Shown here: positions 1-6,447 of the stretch, piece by piece
How the letters are laid out: each line of letters opens with the position of its first letter
How positions within the stretch are numbered: the first letter of the stretch is position 1
Assembly (NCBI RefSeq): GCF_938045625.1
Contig: NZ_CALIAV010000007.1
Span: 1 to 10,056, forward strand
From: an uncultured Campylobacter sp.
Lineage (GTDB): Bacteria; Campylobacterota; Campylobacteria; Campylobacterales; Campylobacteraceae
Length of the DNA: 10,056 nucleotides
Direction: 5' to 3'
The notes under the pieces: generated by a model
Seen by the model: only the letters and a program-made list of their open reading frames with translations
Told to the model about the DNA's origin: nothing
The model's database searches: none
Program-made: the position numbers and the translations under genes

Positions 1-185
1 GCAAGGCAGATGCGAAGCTTCTCGTCGGTCTTTTGCATCGCCTTTTCAAACTCTTTTGCCGCCAGATCGGCCTTGATCTCATCTATCACGCCGCTAAATT
101 CCGCCCAAAATTTATCCACTCTGCCCGCAAAAGTGCTTGGATTTTGCGCTTTTTCAGCCTTTTTACCAAAACTAAATAACCCCAT
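1..185 (-). CDS. Hypothetical protein, N-terminal part only (runs off the left edge)
   Basis: Reading leftward from an ATG at 185-183, the frame is open for 61 codons to the window edge with no stop. The protein begins MGLFSFGKKAEKAQNPS and continues as a charged, probably helical stretch (WAEFSGVIDEIKADL around residues 27-41, then Lys/Glu-rich). There is no signal peptide or membrane segment in the visible part. The start is well supported: AAGGAG lies 5 bases upstream, and a perfect TATAAT box sits further up in the 50-base gap after the preceding gene. I do not recognise the family. It follows two other small uncharacterised genes on the same strand but appears to have its own promoter. 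That it is a real gene is fairly sure; its function is unknown. Confidence 0.75.
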   Translation of the reverse strand, partial: MGLFSFGKKAEKAQNPSTFAGRVDKFWAEFSGVIDEIKADLAAKEFEKAMQKTDEKLRICL

Positions 186-214
186 ATTTTCTCCTTAAAT
201 CAAATTTTATTTAC

Positions 215-220
215 ATTATA
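215..220 (-). promoter_or_regulatory. Sigma-70 -10 box for the gene at 185-1
   Basis: On the minus strand this reads TATAAT, a perfect -10 hexamer, about 30 bases before the ATG at 185. It sits in an AT-rich 50-base gap between two same-strand genes. Campylobacter sigma-70 promoters often lack a clear -35 box, so its absence is not a concern. The predicted transcript start is near position 208, leaving a leader of about two dozen bases that includes the AAGGAG ribosome site at about 190-195. Confidence 0.55.
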
Positions 221-235
221 GCTGATTAACTTGCC

Positions 236-1372
236 TCACGTACACTGAAAGCAGCCGCCCAAAACCTCGCATTTCTCGCAAATTTGCACGTATATGACTC
301 CCTCGCCTTGTATCATCTCGCCAAATGGGATCTGCGCTAGATGTTTCATCGTCCCGTCGCAACTAGGGCAGGTTAGATACTCGGCGTCCTGCACCCACTG
401 CGGATAGCCGCCCACGGTCGTATCAAGCTCGCTAAAGCAGCCGTAAAACGGGGAAACTTCGCCGCCTAGCTTAAATTTCATATCGCACAGTCGCGCCATG
501 TCCTCGTGCGAAAAATAACTCTCCGTAAATCCTTCGCCTTTATAGCTTAGCTCTATCTCGCCGTCTGCGCCTCTCTTGCAAAAGTAAACGACCGAACCGA
601 CGCAGGTCGGGCAGCAGCGAAATATCGCGTCGTGCTTTAAATTTAAAAACGCAAGCCGCGGATCGGATGCCTTTAGACGCAACATATCCAGTATCTCGCA
701 GCCGCAAAACTCGCACTTTTGGCCCGTAGGCTCGCCGATCTGTACGGACTCATCCGCGTTTTGGTTTGGGTTTAAATTTGCGTCTTGGCTCGCGATTTTG
801 CCATCTTTTACGCGCACCGCGGTGAGGCACTTTTCAAAAACCAAAGATTTTCGCTCGCCCGTCTCGTCAAACACCCAGCCGCCGATTTTTGCGTAAAATT
901 CGGTACCCACGTAGAGCTTTTTACGCCACGGCCGCGGGTTTTTATACAGCTCGTAAAAAAGCTCGGCCGTCTGCTCGCCGCCCTGCCAGGCAAGCGCGCA
1001 AAGTAGGTGATTTAGCACGTTTTTGGAGTTATCCTCTAGCGAGTTTAGTTTTGTTATGAGTGCGTCTCTTACGTCGTCAGGCGCGCCAAAGTAGAGCTCG
1101 GGCGGATAGTAGATTTCCTTTGCCGCCGCGGCTCGCGCGATCCTTGGATCGTGGATATCTAGCAGGCTAAAAAGCGCCCAAAAATCATTGCAAATCTCAT
1201 CCCATTTTTCGATCTCGTCGATTCGGCCCGCTATTTTTAGGATTATCGCCTCTACTTCGTCCGCGTTTAGGTTTAAAATTTCATCCCGCCTCTGCCTTTG
1301 GCTGCACGAGTGGCAAATGCCGTCGAAGTAGATCGTGTTTTCGCCGCATTTTGGGCATAGATGAGCGCTCAT
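236..1372 (-). CDS. Cysteine-rich zinc-ribbon protein with DUF1963 (YwqG-like) C-terminal region
   Basis: A 378-residue, probably cytoplasmic protein of unknown function. The start chosen is the ATG at 1372, ten codons inside the longest frame, because AAGGAG stands 5 bases upstream and the protein then opens directly with a zinc-ribbon-like MSAHLCPKCG. Cysteine pairs occur at residues 6/9 and 20/23, 220/223 (plus 225), 253-254/257, 335/338, 365/368 and 374/377, so several zinc sites are likely. The C-terminal segment GGYPQWVQDAEY (321-332), followed by CPSC and an Ile/Tyr-rich strand, resembles the DUF1963/YwqG family. A middle stretch (about 117-182: LLCALAWQGG, then NPRPWRKK and GGWVFDETG) also recalls regions found in DUF1963-type proteins. 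No signal peptide or membrane segment is visible. Family assignment is by eye and moderate; no reaction can be stated. It lies about 100 bases downstream of another orphan gene on the same strand. Confidence 0.7.
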   Translation of the reverse strand: MSAHLCPKCGENTIYFDGICHSCSQRQRRDEILNLNADEVEAIILKIAGRIDEIEKWDEICNDFWALFSLLDIHDPRIARAAAAKEIYYPPELYFGAPDDVRDALITKLNSLEDNSKNVLNHLLCALAWQGGEQTAELFYELYKNPRPWRKKLYVGTEFYAKIGGWVFDETGERKSLVFEKCLTAVRVKDGKIASQDANLNPNQNADESVQIGEPTGQKCEFCGCEILDMLRLKASDPRLAFLNLKHDAIFRCCPTCVGSVVYFCKRGADGEIELSYKGEGFTESYFSHEDMARLCDMKFKLGGEVSPFYGCFSELDTTVGGYPQWVQDAEYLTCPSCDGTMKHLAQIPFGEMIQGEGVIYVQICEKCEVLGGCFQCT

Positions 1373-1402
1373 ATTTGCTCCTTTGAGTTTAAAGTTCGTC
1401 AA

Positions 1403-1408
1403 ATTTTA
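1403..1408 (-). promoter_or_regulatory. Possible -10 box (TAAAAT) for the cysteine-rich protein gene
   Basis: The minus strand reads TGATAAAATTTG upstream of the ATG at 1372, and TAAAAT matches the -10 consensus at five of six positions. The spacing to the start would leave a leader of roughly 25 bases. The surrounding DNA is full of AAATTT words that give chance matches, so this is only a candidate. Confidence 0.25.
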
Positions 1409-1474
1409 TCAAATTTTGCCGCATTTGGCGAGCAAGCGCGGCTTTAAATTTGACTCCGTTTGCCTGAGCCAAAT

Positions 1475-1897
1475 TTATCTATATCCGTAAATTTTTAGCC
1501 CGCTTTCGTCTATTTCGTAGTCAAATTTACCCGCCTTTGTCATGGCGTCCAGCACCGCTTCAAGCGGATTTGGGATAAAATTTGATGTGAGCTTTTCGGC
1601 TCTGTTCATACGCGTTTGTTCGTAAAATTTAGGCACGAAAACCCAGTGTAGATCTTTAAACAAAATAGCTCCGTTGGCGCAGTCGAAATACCCGTCTCCT
1701 AAACACCCAAAACCGCAGACGAGCGCGATCTCCTCGTCGCCCGATAGTAGCCTTACGCGCATTTCCTTGCAACCCGAGGCCTCTAAAATTTCGCAGAGCT
1801 TGAGCCATTTTGCATCGTTCATCAACGACGTGAGGCGACCCGCCTTTTTATCTAGCCTTTTTTGATAAATTTCATATTTTTCGTTTAAATTTTGCAT
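1475..1897 (-). CDS. Small hypothetical protein, possibly DUF6678-like
   Basis: A 140-residue soluble protein. I use the ATG at 1897 (MQNLNEKYEIYQKRL) rather than the GTG 78 bases further upstream. The longer frame would translate an AT-rich spacer full of AAATTT words and an inverted repeat into an unconvincing N-terminus. A modest GGAAG ribosome site lies 4 bases before the ATG. The segment SLMNDAKWLKLCEILEASG (residues 23-41), followed by a beta-rich part ending in ILFKDLHWVFVPKFYEQ, recalls the DUF6678 pattern of an Asn-x-x-Lys-Trp helix and a later Trp-containing strand, but I recall this family only loosely. No catalytic motif, signal peptide or membrane span is visible. It lies downstream of glmS beyond two hairpins, so it is probably transcribed separately. 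That it is a gene is likely; the family is uncertain. Confidence 0.6.
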   Translation of the reverse strand: MQNLNEKYEIYQKRLDKKAGRLTSLMNDAKWLKLCEILEASGCKEMRVRLLSGDEEIALVCGFGCLGDGYFDCANGAILFKDLHWVFVPKFYEQTRMNRAEKLTSNFIPNPLEAVLDAMTKAGKFDYEIDESGLKIYGYR

Positions 1898-1951
1898 GAT
1901 GCTTCCGGGCGCCAATAAATTTGAATTTAAATTTAGAATAAAATTTGATAG

Positions 1952-1983
1952 AAATTTAGGCGAGTGACTTCTCACCTAAATTT
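1952..1983 (-). repeat. 13-bp inverted repeat upstream of the small hypothetical gene
   Basis: Arms at 1952-1964 and 1971-1983 enclose a 6-base loop. On the minus strand the arms are AAATTTAGGTGAG and CTCGCCTAAATTT, which pair fully in RNA with one U-G wobble. On the plus strand the same position is a C-A mismatch, so the hairpin fits minus-strand RNA better, the direction of all nearby genes. There is no clean U-run right after it, so it could be a weak second terminator after glmS, an RNA-stabilising hairpin, or an operator for the next gene. Confidence 0.5.
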
Positions 1984-1996
1984 GCAGATTAGGATT

Positions 1997-2031
1997 AAAA
2001 GCGAAATTTAGCGTCGCCCGTCAAATTTCGC
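1997..2031 (-). terminator. Rho-independent terminator after glmS
   Basis: On the minus strand, 9 to 40 bases after the glmS stop codon, GCGAAATTT (2031-2023) pairs perfectly with AAATTTCGC (2009-2001) around a 13-base loop and is followed at once by TTTT (2000-1997). The stem is only 9 bp and AT-rich in its middle, and the loop is large, so it may be leaky. It marks the likely end of the GlnD-family/glmS transcript. Confidence 0.5.
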
Positions 2032-2040
2032 CTACTAAAT

Positions 2041-3876
2041 TTACTCCACTGTCACGCTTTTAGCAAGGTTTCGCGGCATATCCACGTCGTTGCCTAGCCT
2101 CACGGCGATCTCTAGCGCAAAAAGCTGCAGGATGATCATCATCTCGAAAAACTCGCTCATCGGGTGGGCTTGTTTGCTAGTCTTTATAAAATCGTCGCTA
2201 AGCTCGAACTCCTCGGGGCTGATAGCAAGTATATATGCGTCGCGAGCGGCTAGCTCCTCGACGTTGCTTTTGGTTTTTTCGTAGAGTATGGTTTTTGGCA
2301 TTAGCGCAACCGTAAAGAGCCTCTCGTCGGCAAGCGCGATAGGGCCATGCTTCATCTCGCCAGCAGGATAGCCCTCGGCGTGCAGATAGGAGATCTCTTT
2401 GAGCTTTAGCGCGCCTTCTAGCGCCAGCGGATAGAATATATCTCGCCCGATAAAAAAGAAGCCGTGGCCGTGCAAATAGTGCTTTGCTAGGCGTCGGATG
2501 CGCTCTTGCGGCTCTTTGCTGATATTTAAAATTTGCGGAACGTGCAGGAGTGCTGCGATCTCGTTTTTTAGCTCGTCTTTGCTTATCGAGGCTTTAGCCT
2601 GCGCGATTTGTAGCGCTAGCATCCACAGCGTCACGACCTGCGTCGCGAAGGCTTTGGTGCTGGCTACGCCCTTTTCGATACCCGCGCGAGTTAGCAGCGT
2701 GTCGTCCGCTAATCGCACGATCGAGGAGTTATCGACGTTGCAGATAGCTAGCGTCTTTAGTCCTGCTTGCTTGGCGATTTTTAGCGCTTCTAGGGTGTCG
2801 GCCGTCTCGCCGCTTTGCGAAATAACGATAAAAAGAGCGTTTTTGTTTAGTTTCGGGCGTCTATAGCGAAATTCGCTCGCGATCTCGACCTTGGCTCTAG
2901 TGTCCGATAGTCGCTCGAAAAGGTAGCTAGACGTAAGAGCCGCGTGATAGCTAGTGCCGCACGCGCAAATCACGATATCATCGATATTTTGCAGGTACTC
3001 GTTCGTTAAATTTTCAAGACCTACCGCATCCTCTTTGACGCGTCCCATTAGCGTTTCTGAGACTACCGCGCTTTGTTCGTAGATCTCTTTTTCCATGAAA
3101 AAGCGGTAACCCTCTTTTTGCGCGTAGCTTTTATCCGCAGGCAGCGCGGCGAAACTCGGGCTTAGTCTTTTTGCGTCTTTAAAAACCGCAATCTCGTCTA
3201 GGCTTACAAATCCGTAGCTTTTATCGTCCAGGTAGCACACCTCTTTGGCTAGGCCGATCAGCGGGGCGTCGGAGGAGGCGAAAAATACCTCTTTCTCCTC
3301 GCTTTTGCCGATGGCTAGCGGCGCGGCGTCCTTGGCGAAGAAAATTTTGCCAGGAGCCGTTTTGGTGATCAGTAGGGTCGCGTAAGCTCCGTGTAGGCGC
3401 GCTACCGTGGCTTCGTATGCTTTAAACGGCTCGCCGATGGTTTTTAAATTTTCCTCAAAAAGATGCACGATGACTTCGGTATCGGTTTGACTGAGGAAGC
3501 TAACGCCCTTTGCTTCAAGCTCCTCTTTTAGCTCTTTGTAGTTTTCGATGATGCCGTTATGAACGACGAAAGAGTGCTCGCCCAGGTGCGGGTGAGCGTT
3601 GATCTCGGTAGGCTTTCCGTGCGTAGCCCAGCGCGTGTGACCGATCGCGACGCCTTCGCCGCTAGAGCTAAAGCCCTCTGATTTTTTGGCTAAATTTTCA
3701 AGCTTGCCGATGGCTTTAAAAAAGGCGATTTCCTGCGCGCATTTATCGCAACCGCCCCCTAGGCTCATCACCGCCATGCCTGCGCTGTCGTAGCCGCGAT
3801 ACTCAAGCTCTTTTAATCCGTTTAAAATAAACTCTCTTTTTTCTCTATTGCCGACGTAACCGACGATTCCGCACAT
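2041..3876 (-). CDS. glmS: Glutamine-fructose-6-phosphate aminotransferase (isomerizing)
   Basis: GlmS makes glucosamine-6-phosphate from fructose-6-phosphate and glutamine, the first committed step toward UDP-N-acetylglucosamine for peptidoglycan and lipopolysaccharide, in the cytoplasm. The 611-residue product is full length. It starts MCGIVGYVG, so Cys2 becomes the N-terminal nucleophile of the glutaminase domain, with GHTRWATHG at 79-87 and HNGIIENY at 106-113. Two sugar-isomerase (SIS) domains follow: CGTSYHAAL (306-314) with SQSGETADT (353-361), then HAEGYPAGEMKHGP (499-512). It ends with the family-typical DMPRNLAKSVTVE. The ATG lies 2 bases after the stop of the GlnD-family gene, so the two are almost certainly co-transcribed and probably translationally coupled. 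One oddity is a short Gly-rich segment with a Cys-x-x-Cys pair (Cys43/Cys46) in the glutaminase domain, not usual for GlmS as I know it. Confidence 0.97.
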   Translation of the reverse strand: MCGIVGYVGNREKREFILNGLKELEYRGYDSAGMAVMSLGGGCDKCAQEIAFFKAIGKLENLAKKSEGFSSSGEGVAIGHTRWATHGKPTEINAHPHLGEHSFVVHNGIIENYKELKEELEAKGVSFLSQTDTEVIVHLFEENLKTIGEPFKAYEATVARLHGAYATLLITKTAPGKIFFAKDAAPLAIGKSEEKEVFFASSDAPLIGLAKEVCYLDDKSYGFVSLDEIAVFKDAKRLSPSFAALPADKSYAQKEGYRFFMEKEIYEQSAVVSETLMGRVKEDAVGLENLTNEYLQNIDDIVICACGTSYHAALTSSYLFERLSDTRAKVEIASEFRYRRPKLNKNALFIVISQSGETADTLEALKIAKQAGLKTLAICNVDNSSIVRLADDTLLTRAGIEKGVASTKAFATQVVTLWMLALQIAQAKASISKDELKNEIAALLHVPQILNISKEPQERIRRLAKHYLHGHGFFFIGRDIFYPLALEGALKLKEISYLHAEGYPAGEMKHGPIALADERLFTVALMPKTILYEKTKSNVEELAARDAYILAISPEEFELSDDFIKTSKQAHPMSEFFEMMIILQLFALEIAVRLGNDVDMPRNLAKSVTVE

Positions 3877-3878
3877 GT

Positions 3879-6335
3879 TTACTCGCTTTCTAATAATTTT
3901 AAAATTTCGCCCAAATCCACGCCCTCGCGCTTTTCGATAAGCAGCAAATTTCGCGTCCTGTTTTTTACGGTTTGGATTCTGGCATTGGCTATTTTTACAT
4001 CAAATTCCTTAAAAACTCCCAATACGTAAGCCATCAGCCCGCGCTGATCTTTTGCGTTTATGCCCAGCTTTGCGTACTCTTGCGAGTGGTTCGCGTCGAA
4101 ATTTAGCTCGCCTTTTAGTATTGTCGGGCGATTTATCTGCGCTGAGGCGCCGCTTTTTAGCGAGATCTCGATGAGGTTTTTTAGAGTTTCTAGCTCGCTT
4201 GATTTTACGTTTTTGTTAAACTCTAGCTTGACGTAAAATTTACCGTCAAACAGCTCGAAAATCTCCATAAATCCAAGGTCAAGATGCGCCAGAGACGAGA
4301 GCAAAACGGCTAAATTTGGATAGTTTTGCGCGTAAATTTCGATGCTCAGGCTTTGATGATTTTGTACCTGCACGCTTAGTTTATCGGCGTTTTGCGCGGC
4401 CCAGGCGATAGCGATGATATCTGCTGGTTGGTATTTGGCAAAGAGCAAATTTGACCTGATAGCGAAAATTTTCTCTTTCAAATTTTCGCTTAAGGCCGCA
4501 AATTTAGCGTTTCGCCTGATGCTAAGCTCCTTTTTTACGCGCCTTGAAGCTTCATCGAGCAGATTTTCATCCTCAAAGCTTTGCAAGCAAATGCCGTAAA
4601 GCTCGCGCAAAAGTCGCGCCAGATATGGCGTATAGAGCTTTTCGTCGGTCGCGTTTATCACGCAATAAGCGACGATGTAGGAGAGTTTTAGCGTTTGCGG
4701 GTCGCCTAGTTTTGAGATAAAGCTAAAAATCGTGCGCTGATCATAGATGTCCTCGCGGTTTGCCACGTCGTTCATCAGCGTGTGGTAGCGCACGAGCGTA
4801 ACGCCGATATTTACAGCCTTTGCACTCAAATTTAGCTTTGCGGCGTAGGCGCGGAAAATATTTGAGCCCACGACCGAGTGATCGCCGCCTAGACCCTTGC
4901 CTGCGTCATGCAGCAGCAAGGCCAGCTTTAGCAGCGTTCGCCCCTCGACGCAAAGCTCGTCGTAGAGCGATTTTACGAATTTATCTTTGATATTTTCGGC
5001 AAATTTGACGCTTAAAACGCAGTGTTCGCCGACGCTAAATTTATGATAGCCGTCAAATTCGGCCAAATTTACGGCGTGCTCGAGCGGCTTAACTAAAACA
5101 GGCAAAATCTCCGCGTCCAAAAGCGCTTTGATGATGCAGTGAGCGTGGTTTCGCATCAAAATTTTTCTAAAAAGCGCGAGCGAATCCTCGGCGTCTTCTT
5201 TGCTGATTTGCGCGCGCTTTAGGTAAAAGATCGTCCCAACGTCAAATTTATACTCCGCATCGCCAAGAGCCAAAAGCTGTTTTAGTACGGCATTTAGCGG
5301 CCTAGCGCGGACGTGTAGCGGTACGTAAATCGTATTTTCAAACCTATAAAATCCGTTTTTTAGCCGCGCGGCTCGCAGCTCGCTAAATTTAGCCCCGCTT
5401 GTAAATTTGCTCCTATAAAAGCTAGAAACCAGATAGCGCGAGAAAACCGCGACCGAGTGCATGCAGGAAAAGAGCTTTTGCGAGATGACGCTGCTGTTTT
5501 CTTGCGTCTTTTTGGACTTGGTTTGCATGAGCGCGGTGATCTCGTTTAGCTTTGCGGGGGCAAAAACGTCCGAGCCTAGGGTTAAATTTTGCGCAGATTT
5601 TACGCAGAGGATAAAATCTGTCGCCAAATTTAGCGCGCTAAGCTCCTTTTCGTCGATAAATTTTAGAGCCTGCGAGCGCATGCTGATCTCGTTTTCAAAG
5701 CCGTTTAGAGCGCAGTTTAGGTAGTAGATGTCGTTCGTGCCGCCCAGGTCGTTTTTTAGATCGGGCTCTTGCTTTATGTTTGGGATCTCGTTAAAAGAGC
5801 CTAGGTTTTTGGCGTAAAATTTGAGATTTTCCTGCGCGTTAAACTCGCGAGTTTTATAAATCTCCGATCTAGCGGCCTTGTATAGCGTGCGCGAGCCGCA
5901 GATGTAGCGGATACGGCTAAACGCGGCCTTTGCTTTATGGTCGTTTTTGTGCGCTTCGTAAATTTCGTCCAGCTCGCAAATTTTGATATTTAGCTTTAAA
6001 TTTGAGCCCTCCAGCGCGGCGACTAGCTTTTTTAGGATAAATTTGACGTTAAAGCCCGCGTTTTCTTTAAAGACGAGTAAAACCTCTAAAACCGAGCTCG
6101 TGGAGATGAGATTGTCGGCGTATTTTTCGGTAGCGATGACGCAAAACGGGATAAAATCTACATCAGGGTTAAAGTCCGCAAAAATCTCGTCCAAAACCCG
6201 CGTGCACAGAGCTTTTATCAGCTCGTCGCTTTGCTTTGCGATGAAATTTGCAAAGCCCTTGCCCTGAAGCTTTTTTAGCTGCGACGCCAAATTTGCACCG
6301 CCTAAAACGCCGCTTAAATTTCCTTTTAAAGCCAC
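3879..6335 (-). CDS. GlnD-family protein: HD phosphohydrolase and ACT domains, degenerate nucleotidyltransferase motif
   Basis: An 818-residue protein with the layout of GlnD, the enzyme that adds and removes UMP on PII signalling proteins. Family signatures: DLKNDLGGTNDI (192-203) matches the GlnD stretch with GGLRDI. The HD domain has His438, HD at 476-477 in LLHDAGKGLGGDHS, and RYHTLMNDVANRED (516-529). ACT-like regions lie at about 674-730 and 764-815. Where GlnD has its transferase motif (GGYGR, then SDxD), this protein has TEKYADNLISTSSVLEVLL (about 69-87): both glycines and the aspartates are missing. Removal or sensing activity is therefore more likely than UMP transfer, which is inference. 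The start is uncertain: GTG at 6335 is the longest choice, its ribosome site is weak, and a TTG 15 codons in is possible. It precedes glmS by 2 bases, as I recall for C. jejuni Cj1367c/Cj1366c, which suggests a tie between nitrogen status and amino-sugar synthesis. Confidence 0.8.
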   Translation of the reverse strand: MALKGNLSGVLGGANLASQLKKLQGKGFANFIAKQSDELIKALCTRVLDEIFADFNPDVDFIPFCVIATEKYADNLISTSSVLEVLLVFKENAGFNVKFILKKLVAALEGSNLKLNIKICELDEIYEAHKNDHKAKAAFSRIRYICGSRTLYKAARSEIYKTREFNAQENLKFYAKNLGSFNEIPNIKQEPDLKNDLGGTNDIYYLNCALNGFENEISMRSQALKFIDEKELSALNLATDFILCVKSAQNLTLGSDVFAPAKLNEITALMQTKSKKTQENSSVISQKLFSCMHSVAVFSRYLVSSFYRSKFTSGAKFSELRAARLKNGFYRFENTIYVPLHVRARPLNAVLKQLLALGDAEYKFDVGTIFYLKRAQISKEDAEDSLALFRKILMRNHAHCIIKALLDAEILPVLVKPLEHAVNLAEFDGYHKFSVGEHCVLSVKFAENIKDKFVKSLYDELCVEGRTLLKLALLLHDAGKGLGGDHSVVGSNIFRAYAAKLNLSAKAVNIGVTLVRYHTLMNDVANREDIYDQRTIFSFISKLGDPQTLKLSYIVAYCVINATDEKLYTPYLARLLRELYGICLQSFEDENLLDEASRRVKKELSIRRNAKFAALSENLKEKIFAIRSNLLFAKYQPADIIAIAWAAQNADKLSVQVQNHQSLSIEIYAQNYPNLAVLLSSLAHLDLGFMEIFELFDGKFYVKLEFNKNVKSSELETLKNLIEISLKSGASAQINRPTILKGELNFDANHSQEYAKLGINAKDQRGLMAYVLGVFKEFDVKIANARIQTVKNRTRNLLLIEKREGVDLGEILKLLESE

Positions 6336-6447
6336 TTTTTTACCGCCGTCTTTTTGTGTAAATTTTATCCGATGATACTAAAATTTTGCAAAAACAAAGC
6401 TTTTTTAACATATAATCGCCGTTTGATATCTATTTTCGGAATAAAAT
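6336..6447. promoter_or_regulatory. Divergent promoter region between the GlnD-family gene and mqnE
   Basis: This 112-base AT-rich spacer separates two genes transcribed away from each other, so it must serve both. The rightward promoter is clear (TATAAT at 6411-6416). Leftward, possible -10 boxes on the minus strand are TAAAAT (6367-6362) and TATCAT (6377-6372). The first would leave a leader of about 20 bases before the GTG at 6335. I see no clear operator palindrome. Confidence 0.5.
6411..6416 (+). promoter_or_regulatory. Sigma-70 -10 box for mqnE
   Basis: A perfect TATAAT preceded by a T-run (6401-6406). This matches the Campylobacter sigma-70 style of a strong -10 with upstream T-rich DNA and no conserved -35. 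The transcript would start near 6423, about 25 bases before the TTG start codon of mqnE. Confidence 0.65.

Noticed and set aside
10..198. Plus-strand frame of 62 codons at the left edge
   Set aside because: It is antisense to the minus-strand gene at 185-1, which has a perfect -10 box and ribosome site; the plus frame has neither.
1416..1446. GC-rich inverted repeat GCCGC/GCGGC between the two orphan genes
   Set aside because: Only 5 bp of stem with a long loop and no T-run in the direction of the genes; likely chance.
1898..1975. N-terminal extension of the small hypothetical protein from GTG 1975
   Set aside because: It would translate AAATTT-rich spacer and an inverted repeat arm into a sequence unlike the rest of the protein; the ATG at 1897 is more natural.
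2498..2866. Plus-strand frame of 122 codons opposite glmS
   Set aside because: Its Ser/Ala-rich translation mirrors the glmS codons on the other strand; glmS is complete and certain.
5461..6267. Plus-strand frames of 87 and 94 codons opposite the GlnD-family gene
   Set aside because: They are Phe/Ser-rich shadows of the Lys/Glu-rich minus-strand protein, with no start signals.
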